The notes: a model not told the origin generated them from the letters alone. Shown: positions 38,886 through 50,700, numbered from the stretch's first letter. The stretch is 64,000 nt of DNA from Vibrio cholerae (GCA_009728235.1 WNZI01000011.1:1-64000); one strand, 5' to 3'. Program-made: numbers and translations.

Positions 38886-40174
38886 GCATTCCCGTCATCA
38901 CGCTGGGTGCTGCCGCAAGCGCCTACGTCCCCGGCCTCGAACAGCTTCGCGGTCCCGTGACGGTCGTCCGGCGGTGCGAGGAGCTGTCCGACGTGATCGC
39001 GGCGTGCCAGACCGGCATGGCGCGTGCCGTCATTCTCGCGCCGGGCGCGGCGGACCTCACGTCGTCACTGGTCGAGAGGCTCCACTTCGCGGGTGTCGTC
39101 GTGGTGGCACTGTCGGACGCCGCAGCGGCCGGCGAGCCCACCGGTCCCGACGGCATCGAATACGTGAGGTCCTCGGTGGACCCCGCCGCCCTCGCCGAGG
39201 TGATCTCGCGTGCGGTCGACCGCTTCGACGTCGATACCGTCCGCCCTCGTGGATCCTTGGCATACGCCGACCCGCTCGACCCTCCGACGCGCCCCGTTCA
39301 GCCATCCTCCGTTGCCGCCGAGGAGCCGGGAGACGGCCGGATCCTCGCAGTCTGGGGGCCGACCGGAGCTCCGGGCCGTACGACCATCGCCGTCAATCTC
39401 GCAGCAGAACTCGCGGCGGCAGGGACGTCGGTCCTGTTGGTCGACGCGGACACGTACGGAGCGAGCGTCGGCGCCTCCCTGGGTCTGTTGGACGAGTCCG
39501 CCGGCCTCGCCCAGGCCTGCCGCATCGCGGACCAGGGCGGATTCACGGCTGCCGCGCTCGGCAGGGTGGCGGTCAGTGTTGCGATCAAGGGTGGACGGCT
39601 CCGGGTACTGACCGGCATCACGAGACCGGACCGATGGCCGGAGTTGCGTCCGGCCGCCCTCGGGCAGGTCCTCGAAGCGGCCCGGTCCCTCGTCGACGTC
39701 ACCGTCGTGGACTGCGGTTTCTGCCTCGAAGCGGACGAGGAACTGAGCTTCGATACGCTGGCGCCACGACGCAACGGGGCCACGCTGCGGTGCCTGGAGG
39801 CTGCAGACTCCGTCATCGCCGTCGCCGGAGCGGACGCGATCGGGGTGCCGCGGATGGTGAAGGCGCTCGCCGAACTCGCCGACGGAGTTCCCACTGCCAC
39901 TGCGCGTGTGGTCTTCAACAAGGTCAGGCCGACCGCCGTCGGCCGCTCGCCCGAGACGCAGCTGCGGGAGGCCTGGGAGCGCTTCGGCCCGACGACCCCC
40001 ATCTCGGCGTTCCTTCCCGCCGATCATGCTGCGGCCGACCAGGCACTCCTCGCGGGCTCGGCCCTGCTGGAGACGGCTCCGGCCTCACCGCTACGACTCG
40101 CGATCGCGACGCTGGCCGATGTGCCGGTCGACCACCGGGGACGACGCGGTGCCGGCGGGGTCCGCGGGACGTGA
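38882..40174 (+). CDS. CpaE/Ssd-like ParA-family ATPase
   Basis: 430 residues. The N-terminal ~130 residues resemble a receiver-like domain without phospho-acceptor motifs. The ParA/MinD domain begins near RILAVWGPTGAPGRTTIAVNLAAEL. Here the deviant Walker A that normally reads KGGxGKTT reads TGAPGRTT: both signature Lys positions are replaced. VLLVDADTYG and VTVVDCGF are the switch regions. Rv3660c (Ssd), a septum-site regulator, is a comparable protein. ATP hydrolysis is doubtful. Coupled to the SAF gene and followed by a terminator. Confidence 0.8.
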   Translation: MSIPVITLGAAASAYVPGLEQLRGPVTVVRRCEELSDVIAACQTGMARAVILAPGAADLTSSLVERLHFAGVVVVALSDAAAAGEPTGPDGIEYVRSSVDPAALAEVISRAVDRFDVDTVRPRGSLAYADPLDPPTRPVQPSSVAAEEPGDGRILAVWGPTGAPGRTTIAVNLAAELAAAGTSVLLVDADTYGASVGASLGLLDESAGLAQACRIADQGGFTAAALGRVAVSVAIKGGRLRVLTGITRPDRWPELRPAALGQVLEAARSLVDVTVVDCGFCLEADEELSFDTLAPRRNGATLRCLEAADSVIAVAGADAIGVPRMVKALAELADGVPTATARVVFNKVRPTAVGRSPETQLREAWERFGPTTPISAFLPADHAAADQALLAGSALLETAPASPLRLAIATLADVPVDHRGRRGAGGVRGT

Positions 40175-40210
40175 AGTTTGCGGACAACACGGATAGGCTT
40201 CCACGGTAAG

Positions 40211-40237
40211 AGGCCGCAATGGAGCGGCCTTTAATTT
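40211..40237 (+). terminator. Intrinsic terminator between the CpaE-like gene and gdh
   Basis: AGGCCGC (40211-40217) and GCGGCCT (40224-40230) form a perfect 7-bp stem with loop AATGGA, followed by TTAATTT. This is the most classical intrinsic terminator seen in the window. It lies 20 bases before the gdh start, so it could also act as an attenuator if gdh transcription starts upstream of it. Confidence 0.7.
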
Positions 40238-40256
40238 CGCTACGGAGGCCCTCCCC

Positions 40257-43200
40257 ATGTCGTCTGGATCCAGGACAACGGATCAGTCAAGCTCGGACAC
40301 TTCTCGGGAGGATTTCGTAGAGCACTACTTCGAGCACCTCGCCCGTGAGGACGCCGCCGGCTACCCGCCGTCGGATCTTCGCCAGCGTGCCTTCGCGCAC
40401 CGGGACCTAGCGGAATCGCGCGCATCGGGCACTGCCGCCGTCGCCGTCATGGATCAGGCGGCGTCGAGCGTCGTGATGATCGTGACCGACGACATGCCGT
40501 TCCTCGTCGACTCCGTCACCGCGGAACTGGTCCGTCAGAACGCGGCGATCCAACTGGTGGTCCACCCGACCTTCCTCGCGGTGAGGGACGACGAGTCCCA
40601 CACGCTCACGGCACTGGAGCGCGTGCCGTCCACGGCCGGGGCCTCGAGCGGTGACACGGCGGCACTTCCGGACATCGGGCTCCTCGTCGGACAGGCGGGC
40701 CACACGACCCACCTCGAATCCTGGATCTCCGTCGAGGTCTCCCGCTTTCCCGACGCGTCAGCCAAGGCCTCGGTGATCGACGGCCTGCACCGGGTGCTGA
40801 ACGACGTCCGTGCCGCGGTCGAGGACTGGCCTGCCATGCGCAACACCGTCCGTGGGATAGAGGCATCCCTCGGCGCGTCGCCGGGGCCGGGTCCGTTCCG
40901 GACCTGCGGCAGGCGCAGGAACTCCTGCGATGGCTCGACAACGGCAACTTCACATTCCTGGGCTACAAGGAATACGACCTCGTGACGGACGACGCGGGGG
41001 ACGACGCGCTGAGGGTCCGCGAGGGCAGTGGTCTGGGGCTGTTGCGCCACGGCAGCGGAGGCGGGCACCTGCAGCAGCTCACGGCGTCGGGCCGGGCCAA
41101 GGCGCGGGAGCGCCGGGCGCTCGTCATCACCAAAGCCAACTCGCGCTCCACGGTGCATCGTGCCGCGTACCTCGACTACATCGGCATCAAGAGCTTCGAC
41201 GCCCAGGGCAACGTCAGTGGTGAGCGGCGGTTCATCGGGCTGTTCGCGACCAGCGCCTATACAGGTTCGGTGCGCAACGTACCCCTCGTCCGGGACAAGG
41301 TCGCCGAGGTCCTGCGGCGCTGCGGGTTCCCCTCCGACTCGCACTCGGGGAAGGACCTGCTGTCCATCCTCGAGACGTACCCGCGCGACGAGCTCTTCCA
41401 GATCGAGGTGTCGGATCTCGTCACCACCGCGCTCGGGATCCTCAGGCTGCAGGAACGACGCCGCACACGCCTGTTCCTCCGCCCGGACGTGTACGGACGC
41501 TTCATGTCAGCCCTCGTCTACCTGCCCCGCGATCGGTACACCACGAGTGTCCGCCTGCGCATTGAGGACGAACTGCGGAAGGAGTTGAACGCGGACTCCA
41601 TCGACTTCGAGGCGAGGATGAGCGAGTCGGCCCTTGCGCGCCTGTTCTTCAGGATCCGGCTCCAGCGCGGGGCGGAAGTGCCGACGGTCGACGCCGGCCG
41701 GCTCGAGGAGCGCCTCGTCCGCGCTGCGCGCTCCTGGTCGGAGGGCATCGTCGAAGTCGCCCAGCAGAGCTTCGAGCAGGAGAGCGCGCAGCGGCTCGCG
41801 ATCCTCTGGGCCGAGTCCTTCCCACCGAGCTACCGGGTGGATTACGAGGTCGAGGACGCACTGGAGGACATCGCCCGGTTCGAGGAGCTCGCCGAGGCGG
41901 ACGGTGGAGTGCCGCAGCTGCACGTCTACGTGCCGCGCGAGCACCATTCGGGCGGAGCCGAGGACGCCAGGCTCAAGCTCTACCTCAGAAGCGCGAAGAG
42001 CCTCACCCAGATCCTGCCCTACTTCCACAACCTGGGCCTCGAAGTGCTGGACGAACGGCCGTTCGAGATCACGCGCTCGGACGGGCGGTCCTTCTTCCTC
42101 TACGACCTGGGCCTGAAGTACCCGGAGGGCATCTCGCCGCTCGGGACGGCCGGGCTCCTGCAGGACGCCTTCAGCGCGGCCGTCGTCGGCACCAGCGAGT
42201 CGGATCCGTTCGATCGGCTCGTCCTGCGGGAGGAGCTCGGCTGGCGCCAGGTCCTCGTCCTCCGCGCCTACGCCAAGTACATGCGCCAGATGGGCAACAC
42301 GAACTCCTACGGATTCGTCGCCGACACCCTGCTGCGCAATCCCGTGGTGAGCCGCGGGCTCGTCGCCCTCTTCGCCGCCCGCTTCGACCCGGACCTCGAC
42401 GGGGACCGGGACGAGGCCACCACCCGTGCACGGGCGACACTCGACGAAGCGCTCGAGGTCGTGCCGACCCTCGACGCGGATCGCTTCCTGCGAACCTTCG
42501 CGAACCTCATCGAGGCCACCCTGCGGACGAACTACTTCCAGGACAAGCGTCACGTCAGCTTCAAGTTCGACACCGCGCGGATCGACGGAGCTCCCTTCCC
42601 CCGACCGAAGTTCGAGATCTGGGTGTACTCACCCCAGGTCGAAGGTGTCCACCTCCGTTTCGGGAAAGTGGCCCGGGGAGGTCTGCGGTGGTCGGACCGT
42701 CGCGAGGACTTCCGCACTGAAGTGCTCGGTCTGGTCAAGGCTCAGACCGTCAAGAACGCTGTCATCGTCCCTACGGGGGCGAAGGGCGGTTTCTTCGCGA
42801 AGCAGCTTCCCGACCCTGCCGTCGATCGCCAGGCCTGGCTGGCGGAGGGGCAGGCGAGCTACCGCACGTTCATCCGCGGCCTCCTCGACATCACGGACAA
42901 CGTCATCAACGACGGCGCCAGTGAGTCCGTGCTACCGCCCGAGCGTGTGGTCAGGCACGACGACGACGACACCTACCTCGTCGTGGCCGCGGACAAGGGA
43001 ACGGCGTCCTTCTCCGACATCGCCAACGAACTGTCCGCCGAGTACCACTTCTGGCTGGGCGACGCCTTCGCCTCCGGCGGTTCGGTGGGCTACGACCACA
43101 AGGCCATGGGCATCACCGCCCGGGGCGCCTGGGAGTCGGTCAAGCGGCACTTCAGCGAGTTCGACGTCGACACGCAGAGCGAGGACTTCACGGTCGTCGG

Positions 43201-45093
43201 GGTCGGCGACATGAGCGGTGACGTCTTCGGCAACGGGATGCTCCTGTCCGAACACATCCGCCTGCTGGCCGCCTTCGACCACCGCCACATCTTCCTCGAC
43301 CCGAACCCGGATGCGAGCACGTCCTTCGCGGAGCGCAGGCGCCTCTTCGAGCTACCGCGGTCCAGTTGGCAGGACTACGACGCGAACCTCATCAGCGCCG
43401 GTGGCGGGGTGTACCCGCGGCAGACGAAGTCCATTCCCATCTCGCCGGAGGTACGCGAGGCGCTTGGCCTCGAGGCCGGAGTCGAGAGACTGAGTCCACC
43501 CGAGCTCCTCCGGGCGATCCTGCGGGCGCCCGCGGATCTGCTCTACAACGGCGGCATCGGTACCTATGTGAAAGCCGCTGCCGAGACGAGTGCCGACGTC
43601 GGGGACCGCGCGAACGACGCCATCCGAGTCAACGGGAACGAAGTGCGGGCCCGTGTCGTGGGGGAGGGCGGCAACCTCGGGATGACCCAGCGCGGACGCA
43701 TCGAGGCTGCCCTCAACGGTGTCGTCCTCAACACCGATGCGATCGACAACAGCGCCGGTGTCGATTGCTCCGACCACGAGGTCAACATCAAGATCTTCGT
43801 GGACCGGATGGTCCGGGCGGCCGGCTGCAACCCGAGGAGCGCACGGAATTCCTGCACTCGATGACGGACGACGTCGCCCGGCTGGTCCTCCAGGACAACG
43901 TGGACCAGAACGTCCTGCTGCTCAACGACCGTCAGCGGGTCGCCGAGTGGAGTCCCAGCTATGAGCGGATGATGGACGCGCTGGAGAAGAAGGGGGACCT
44001 CGATCGCAACCTCGAGGCACTGCCCACCACCGCGGAGTTGCGCCGCAGGCTCGACGCCGGACAGGGGCTCACCTCACCGGAGCTGTCGGTCCTGGCGGCG
44101 TACGCGAAGATCGAGTTGACCAGGGTCCTGTCCGCCAGCAGCCTCGCGGACGACCCCTACTTCAGGGCGACGCTCCGCCGGTACTTCCCGCGGAAGCTCG
44201 TCGAGCGGTTCGACGACCTGCTGGACACCCACCCCCTGCGACGGGAGATCATCTCCACTGTCATCGCCAACGACATCATCAATATCGGCGGCATCACCTT
44301 CGCCTTCAGGGTGATGGAGGAGACCTCGGTGGCCGAGCCCGTCATCGCCCGGGCCTTCGTGGCGCTGCGCGAGATCTACTCGATCGACGAGACGATCGAT
44401 GCCCTGGCCGAGCTACCCGCGAACTTCCCGACCGACCGCTGGAGCACCGTGCACCTGGACCTGCGCCGGCTGCTTGACCGCGCGGTGCGCTGGTTCGTGA
44501 ACCATGTCGAGCAGGGTACGTCCGTGCAGGAGGACATCGACGCGTTCAAGCCGCTCGTCGCCCCGTTCCGCGCCCGACTCTCCGAGTACCTGCGGGGGTG
44601 CGACCTCGAACGTGCCGAAGCGGGCGTGGAGACGGCGAGGAACTGGCAGTTGCCGGAAGAACTGGGACGCCACTGGGCCGAGCAGTTCGAGTCCTTCGCG
44701 TTGCTGGACATAGCCCACAGCACGCGCAGGGTGGACGAACCCGTCGAGAACATCGCCCAGGTCTACTACGCGGTGTACGACCGCTTCGAGGTGGACAACC
44801 TGCTCGAGCGCATCACGAAGCTGCCGCGGACCGACCGCTGGCAGGCACTCGCTCGGGCGGCGTTGCGGGACGACCTCTATTCCACGGTGGCCGACATCTC
44901 GGTCGCGATCATGCGGGCTTCGCCCACGCTGCAGGGCCAGGATGCTGGAGAGCGACTGATGGCCTGGCAGGAGCTGAACGCCGATCAGCTGCAACGCGCC
45001 AGCAACATGTTCGCGGAGGTGAACCAGCTGGAGCAGGACGACATCTCGTCCCTCTCCGTTGCGCTGCGCCTCCTGCGCTCGATCGTACGGTGA
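40257..45093 (+). CDS. gdh: NAD-dependent glutamate dehydrogenase, large (180-kDa) class, frameshifted twice as read
   Basis: Repaired length about 1612 residues, typical for the 180-kDa class, which oxidises glutamate to 2-oxoglutarate and ammonia. The N-terminal ACT-like regions, the middle domain and the Rossmann dehydrogenase domain (FGKVARGGLRWSDRREDFRTEVLGLVKAQTVKNAVIVPTGAKGGFF; later GVGDMSGDVFGNGMLLSE) are all present. The frame breaks near 40885 (ASLGASPG to LRQAQELLRWLDNGNF) and near 43820 (VDRMVRA to LQPEERTEFLHSM), and each is fixed by adding one G. ATG at 40257 follows GGAGGCCC. The length and motif match make the family assignment secure. Confidence 0.93.
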
Positions 45094-45209
45094 CGACCCG
45101 CGCCCGGTCGATCGACGGCCGGGAGTGACAAACTGGACCCGACACATATCGGGGCCTGCGCGGACGCCTCCAGCCGATCCGATCCCTGACCCAGCCACAG
45201 AGAGACTTC

Positions 45210-46686
45210 ATGGCCATCTTCACCGACCCCATCCGTGAGTACGCCGGGTTCGAACCGGCGATGCCGAGTGGCTCCACCTCCTGGTGGGGGACTGGCAGAT
45301 GGTGGCGGACCTCGCGTTCGCCGATCTCGCGCTGTGGTTCCCCCTCGACGGGGGCGGCTACGTCGCCCTCGCGCATGCGCGACCGTCCACGTCCCACACC
45401 GTCTTCCACAGCGACTTCGTGGGGGAGCGGATCCGTGCGGACCTCCAGCCACTCGTCGACGTCGCCTGGGATTCGCAGCGGATCGAGCGCTCCGGTGAGA
45501 CGAACTGGACCACGGAGATGGCCATGCGGGTCGAGGCCGTGCCGATGGTGCGCAACGGCCGGACGCTTGCCGTCGTGACGACGCACATGGATCTCTCCAG
45601 TTCGCGCATGCCCTCGCGTCTCGAACTGACCTACCGGCAGTGCGCCTACGATCTCCTGCGGATGGGCACGCTCGGGCTGTGGCCGGACTTCGCGACGCCC
45701 ACCGGTTCGCGCAGGGGCGCCCCCCGCGTCGGCGACGGTCTCATCCGCCTGGATGTCGACGGCATAGTGCAGTACGCGAGCCCCAACGGCGTGTCGGCGT
45801 TCCGTCGCCTGGGCGACGTCGAGACCCTCGAGGGGCGGCCGCTGGCCGAGATCACGACGCGCTCCTCAAGGACCGCCGGATGGTGGACGAGACTCTTCCG
45901 CTGGTCGTCACGGGCCGGATGCCCTGGCGGACCGAGATCGGATCCCGCGGGGTCAGCCTGTCCCTGCGGGCGATACCCCTCCGGGACGAGAAGGAGCGTT
46001 TCGGTGCCCTGGTGCTGTGCCGGGACGTGTCGGAGCTCCGACGCCGCGAGATGGAGCTGGTGTCGAAGGACGCGACGATCCGCGAGATCCACCACCGGGT
46101 CAAGAACAACCTGCAGACCGTCGCGGCGCTGCTGAGGATGCAGTCACGTCGCATGGTCAGCGAGGAGGGCAAGCTCGGACTCGAGCAGGCGATGCGGCGC
46201 GTATCGACCATCGCGCTCGTGCACGAGACGCTGTCGCAGGGGCTGGCGCAGAGCGTCGATTTCGACGAGTTGATCTCACGACAGTTCCGCCTCTCCGCGG
46301 AAGTCGCATCCCCGTCGCAAGCCGTGCGGACCGAGCGCAGCGGTGATTTCGGGGAGCTTCCGAGCGACCTCGCGACCCCGCTGGCCCTCGTGATCAACGA
46401 ACTGGTGACGAACGCCGTCGAGCACGGGCTGTCGGGCCGAACCGGAACGGTGTGGCTGATGGCCAATCGGCGCACGGAGGCCGACGGCGAGGAGTTCCTG
46501 CGGGTGACCATCGCGGACGACGGCGTGGGCCTTCCCGCAGGCGGACACGCCGAGGGCCTCGGCCTGCAGATCGTCAGGACACTCGTCACCAGCGAGCTCG
46601 GCGGCACGATCGAGTGGAGTACCCGAACCGGTGGCGGAACCTCGGTCACGCTCGATCTGGGACTGCACCTGCATCAGACGGGCTGA
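45210..46686 (+). CDS. pdtaS: Sensor histidine kinase PdtaS, frameshifted twice as read
   Basis: About 492 residues when repaired. The N-terminal GAF-like sensor domain (IFTDPIREYAGFEPA, then WLHLLVGDWQMVADLAFADLALWFPL) is followed by a PAS-like domain, the HisKA_2 dimerisation helix with phospho-His in IREIHHRVKNNLQTVAALLRMQ, and the ATPase (LVINELVTNAVEHGL, IADDGVGLP, EGLGLQIVRTL). PdtaS signals to PdtaR, an ANTAR regulator that binds RNA; pdtaR is not in this window. Breaks near 45260 and 45859 each need one added G. ATG 45210 lies 116 bases after the gdh stop. It ends at a terminator shared with whiB. Confidence 0.92.
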
Positions 46687-46727
46687 TCGGAGGACCGGGG
46701 CACCGGGCGTCCCTCATCAGCCGCAAC

Positions 46728-46760
46728 GACGAAGGGCCGCCCACCGGGCGGCCCTTCGTC
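46728..46760. terminator. Bidirectional terminator hairpin between pdtaS and whiB
   Basis: A perfect 15-bp stem: 46728-46742 pairs with 46746-46760, with loop ACC. The arms begin GACGAAGGGCCG and end CGGCCCTTCGTC. Lying between convergent genes, it can serve both. No long T tract on either side. Confidence 0.75.
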
Positions 46761-46823
46761 ACTCGTCGGTGTTCCGACCGCGTCATTCCTGGCGGGGTCC
46801 CGGGCGCCGACATCCGGCTCGCG

Positions 46824-47072
46824 TCAGGAGGCGCGACGAGCCCTGGCGGCTCGGCGCTTCAGAGCACGACGCTCGTCCTCGCTCAGACCGCCCCATACTC
46901 CTGCGTCCTGACCGGACTCGATGGCCCACTGCAGGCAGGTGTCCTGCACCTGGCAGCGACGACAGACGCTCTTGGCCTCCTCGATCTGGAGAAGTGCCGG
47001 TCCGGTGTTGCCGACCGGGAAGAACAGCTCCGGGTCCTTGTCCAGACAGGCTGCGCGACTACGCCAATCCAT
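46824..47072 (-). CDS. whiB: WhiB-family [4Fe-4S] transcriptional regulator (WhiB1-like)
   Basis: 82 residues. Four Cys bind the cluster: C9, C37, C40 and C46 (CRRCQVQDTC). The GVWGGL turn (58-63) and the Lys/Arg-rich tail (LKRRAARARR) follow. Together with the opening MDWRSRAACL and ELFFPVGNTGPA, this is WhiB1-like, a protein that is NO-sensitive and binds the sigma-A region 4 in mycobacteria. ATG at 47072 is preferred; a GTG at 47081 sits 3 bases after AGGAG, so a form with VIT added is possible. A CRP-type site and a hairpin lie upstream. Confidence 0.94.
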   Translation of the reverse strand: MDWRSRAACLDKDPELFFPVGNTGPALLQIEEAKSVCRRCQVQDTCLQWAIESGQDAGVWGGLSEDERRALKRRAARARRAS

Positions 47073-47111
47073 GGTGATCACATTCTCCTCTAGCCACGCT
47101 GTCCGTGTAAT

Positions 47112-47127
47112 TGTGAAAACATTCACG
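47112..47127. promoter_or_regulatory. whiB: CRP/GlxR-type operator upstream of whiB
   Basis: TGTGA, six bases, TCACG: nine of ten positions match the CRP/GlxR consensus (TGTGA-N6-TCACA). It is 40 bases upstream of the whiB ATG. In M. tuberculosis whiB1 is a known target of the CRP homologue Rv3676, so the same regulation is likely, but no binding data exist for this site. Confidence 0.6.
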
Positions 47128-47144
47128 AAGGGGCTCATAGTAAA

Positions 47145-47162
47145 GGGGCCGACTTCGGCCCC
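47145..47162 (-). terminator. whiB: Hairpin in the whiB leader
   Basis: GGGGCCGA (47145-47152) and TCGGCCCC (47155-47162) make a perfect 8-bp stem with a 2-base loop. Read on the whiB strand it is followed by TTTACTATG. It could be an attenuator if transcription starts upstream, or a terminator for transcripts reaching this point. Location of the start site is unknown. Confidence 0.4.
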
Positions 47163-47314
47163 CTGGGTTTCAACTGCGTTTAAGGCTGTCACGTTACCAA
47201 CGGGTAAACAAGGGTTTTACTGCTCCAATTGGTTCCTCGGGTGAGTGGTTTGTCACAGCAACCACCGTCGGACCTGTCGCAGGAGGCCGAGAAGGGGTCG
47301 GGTAGGGTTCGAGA

Positions 47315-47737
47315 GTGGTCAGAGATCAAATCCAGTCTCCCGCTGATCGACCGCGCGGGGTTCTCGTCATCGGCGCGATACTGCTGCTCGAAGCGGCAGG
47401 ATCGATCGTGCTCGGGGTCGCTTCGGCTGCGACGGTCGTCGGGCCGAATCCGGTCTCTGTCGGCGGATCGGCCTTCCTTGCGGTGCTGCTTGTTCTTGTG
47501 GCCTGTGCTCTGGTGGCGATGGCCCGGAAGCTGGCGGCAGGGTTCCGGTGGCCCCGTTCGCCGTCGCTGGTCGTCCAGCTCTTCATGGTGATCCTGGCTT
47601 TTCCTTTCTTCTCGGCCGGTAATCCGTTGATCGGGCTGTTGCTCGTGGTCCCCGCTGCCGCGGTCATCGTGACGCTGTTCTCCAGGCCCGTCGTCGGGTT
47701 CACGGTGCTCACGGCGGGAAACGAGAGAACGCTGTAG
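47315..47737 (+). CDS. Small membrane protein of unknown function
   Basis: 140 residues with four predicted transmembrane helices (VLVIGAILLLEAAGSIVLG; AFLAVLLVLVACALVAMA; LVVQLFMVILAFPFFSA; IGLLLVVPAAAVIVTLF). No family recognised. GTG at 47315 begins VRDQIQSPADRP. Divergent from whiB and convergent with the large FtsK-type gene, whose 3' end overlaps it by 29 bases. No terminator is visible between the two. Confidence 0.7.
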   Translation: MVRDQIQSPADRPRGVLVIGAILLLEAAGSIVLGVASAATVVGPNPVSVGGSAFLAVLLVLVACALVAMARKLAAGFRWPRSPSLVVQLFMVILAFPFFSAGNPLIGLLLVVPAAAVIVTLFSRPVVGFTVLTAGNERTL

Positions 47738-50700
47738 CGCCTCCGGTCGTCCTCGTTGCACGTCCTGTTAAGTGTCCGCCCCCGGCATGCGCGAGCTGTA
47801 CTTCGACGACTCGGCCGGGTTCCACCGCGTATCCCCGTCCAGGGGGCGGCGCGTCGCCTGGATCGAGGCGGACCCCGAAGAAGTCGCCGTCGAGTGCGGA
47901 TCTCGGCGCCAGGATGAGGCCCCTGCCGGTGGCACGAGCCTGGAGGGACAGCGGCACCCGCGACATCAGTGCTGGCGCCGGGCTTGCCGTGAGCACAGCA
48001 GCGGCGCCGCCCGCGACCAGGCCCGACAGGATCTGCTGGACGTCCGGCGGAAGCTCGTCGGCATCGTCGACGAGCAGGATGCAATGCTCCAGGGCGGAGG
48101 AGAGGGAATCCGGTGCGGTGAGCTTCCGCCAGTAGGCAGCGGTTTCCGGGTGCCGGGTGCCCGCGGTGTCTCCGTCCGGACTGCCCGAGATGCACGGTGG
48201 TGTCAGGATTCGCCGGTGACGCTGGAAGAGCCCGGCCGATTCTCCGACAATTCGTAGCGCGTTGGTGCGGCCGGAGGACTGGTGCCCCAGGATGAGGAAG
48301 ACCTCGCCCGGAGGAAGCCTCACATCGTAGGGCAGCAGGTCGTCGCCGTGGACGCCGAGGGGCAGGGCTTTTCGTGGCACCGCGGCGGGCACGACCCCGA
48401 GATCCGCCAACTGGACTGTCCGGGGCAGGGCGTGAACGGGGAAGGGTGGTAGGGACGGAGGACAGGGCGGAGCGCCGACTGGATGCTCGAGGACCAGTTG
48501 GCAGACGCCATCGCCCCAGGACCCCGTGATCGGCCCCTGAGCGAAACCGCGCCCCTCGACTGCATCGATCGATGGGAGTTTCGGCCAGGTCATCGTCGTG
48601 TCCTGGTGAGCCCCGAGCGGCAGGTAGATCCGGTTAGGCACCAGTGGGAAGAAGCGGGAGGTCGTGAGATCACGCTCCCCTCCGATGAGAACCGTGACTC
48701 CGTTCCGGGCACCGTCCCGAACGAGCGCCTGCAGGTCCTCCTCGGCGCCGACCGTACGGTTGTTCCGGAACTGGCTGGTCCATCGCGCCCACCCGGTGAC
48801 GACGAGGACGATGTGCGGTGCGCCGTTCTCCTCACGCCCGCGTCGGTCGACGAGTCGCGCGATGACCCGTTCCGCCCTTCCCGACTCGTGCGGTTGCACG
48901 TGGGCACCGACGTTCGGACCGCACGGGAGATCCTCGAGGCTTCCGTCTCCGTCGAGCAGGTAGAGATGGAGATCCCTGTTCGAGTGCGGCAGAGCGGACA
49001 CGATTGCCCGGAGGGCCGCACCCCGACCGCTACCGGGGAAGCCGATCAGCGCGAGGTGGGAGTGTCGTCCGGGAACCCAGTGCAGGAGCCGCTGCTCCTG
49101 CCGATCGGGGAAATCCGCGATCCCGAGAGCCAGGTCCTGTTCATCGCATGCTGCAGTGCGAGAGTCCATGCCCGGTGATGGGGAGCAGGCCGGTGGGAAA
49201 GCGGTGCATGCCGCCGGCGAGAGATCGGCGGGAAGTGGAGGAAGAACCGGCCGACGGGGCTCCCTGCCCGGACTGCCTCGCCGAACGGCCCTCAACGCGT
49301 CGACGGCCTCCACCAGGATGCTCCGCTCGGCATCGCCGGCACCGGTTCTGACGGCGTCGAGCCTCTCCTCGTCCGTTCCGGCGACTCCGGGCTCACGCGG
49401 CGCTTCCCAGGCCTGCTCGATGACCTCACCGAGGGGTGTGACCGAACGGGCGCGGCCAGAAGCGGGGGGAGGGCGTCGGGCTGATGTGAGGCGGGAGCGA
49501 AGCTGCACACCGTCGATGCCCTCGATCGGGGAAGAGCCTCCGAGATAGGTGGCGAAGTCCTGCCATCCAGGGGAATCGTTCGAGGGCGGCATCGTTGAGC
49601 AGGCGGCGACCTGGAAGGCGGTCGGTTCCTCGGCTCCCCTGCGCAGGAAGGCCCGGCCGGGCCTGTCCACCGGTATCTCGGCCGCCAGCACGGAGCCGAG
49701 GAGATCCTGCGATTCCATCACCGTCTGCACCCGGAGGACGACCGCCGAGGTGATGTTGGCTCTCAGATCCGGTGAGACGGCCCCCTGAGCCCGCTGCGTC
49801 GCCAGCACCAGGTGGACGCCGAGTGAGCGACCGAGGGAGGCGATCTTCAAAAGATCGGGCAGAGCGGACGGGACATCGTCACAGAGCATCCTGAACTCGT
49901 CGATCACCACGACGAGGCGCGGCGGGCAGGACGAGGGAGCCAGGAGTCGCAGGTGTGCGAGGTCGCGAGCTGCATACTCCGCGCACAGTAGCTCACGGTG
50001 ACGCAGTTCTGCCCGCAGGGAGACGAAGGCCCGTCCGGTCGATTCCGCGGACAGATCACTCAGACTGCCAACGCAGTGCGGCAGGGCGGCGAGGTGCCCG
50101 AGGCCCGAGCCTCCCTTGTAATCGATCAGGAGCAGTGTCAGGTGGTCCGGAGGCTGATCCAGGGCGAGCCCCAGCACCACTGTCCGCAGGAACTCGGACT
50201 TACCCGATCCGGTCGTCCCGGCGACCAGCAGGTGGGGCCCGTCGGCCACCAGATCGAAGGACAGAGGACCTCCTCCGGTGACGCCGAGCACCGTGACCGG
50301 TCGGTCGGGTTCCGACGATGCCCACCGTTCCTTCGATTCCGAGCTGAGTGATTCGAAGGATTGCCCTGCCGACCACAGGGAAGCGGACTCGGGAGGAACG
50401 TCGCGCTCCCCTCGCCCGGTACCGCAGCCCTGGAGCACGGTGGGTGCCGGAATGCGAGCTGCAGCCCTTGCGAGTGTTCGGGCTACGCGGTCGAAGGTCT
50501 CGGGGCCTACTCCGTCGGGGAGAAAGGAGCGCTCCGTTCCACCGATGCAGGCGCGGGCACGACCGCCCTCGAAAACCACCCGTGATGATGCTGCGGTCGG
50601 ACCTGTGGCGCCTACTGGACGGCGTCGATGTGCGGTGATGATCCGGACGAGGAAGACGCCGGCCGCTCCGCTCACATCAAGAGGTCCCTCCCCGAAATGG

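Noticed and set aside
45242-45260. Near-palindrome around TTCGAA resembling a tRNA T-loop or operator
   Set aside because: It lies inside the pdtaS coding sequence at conserved residues, and no regulatory context is apparent.
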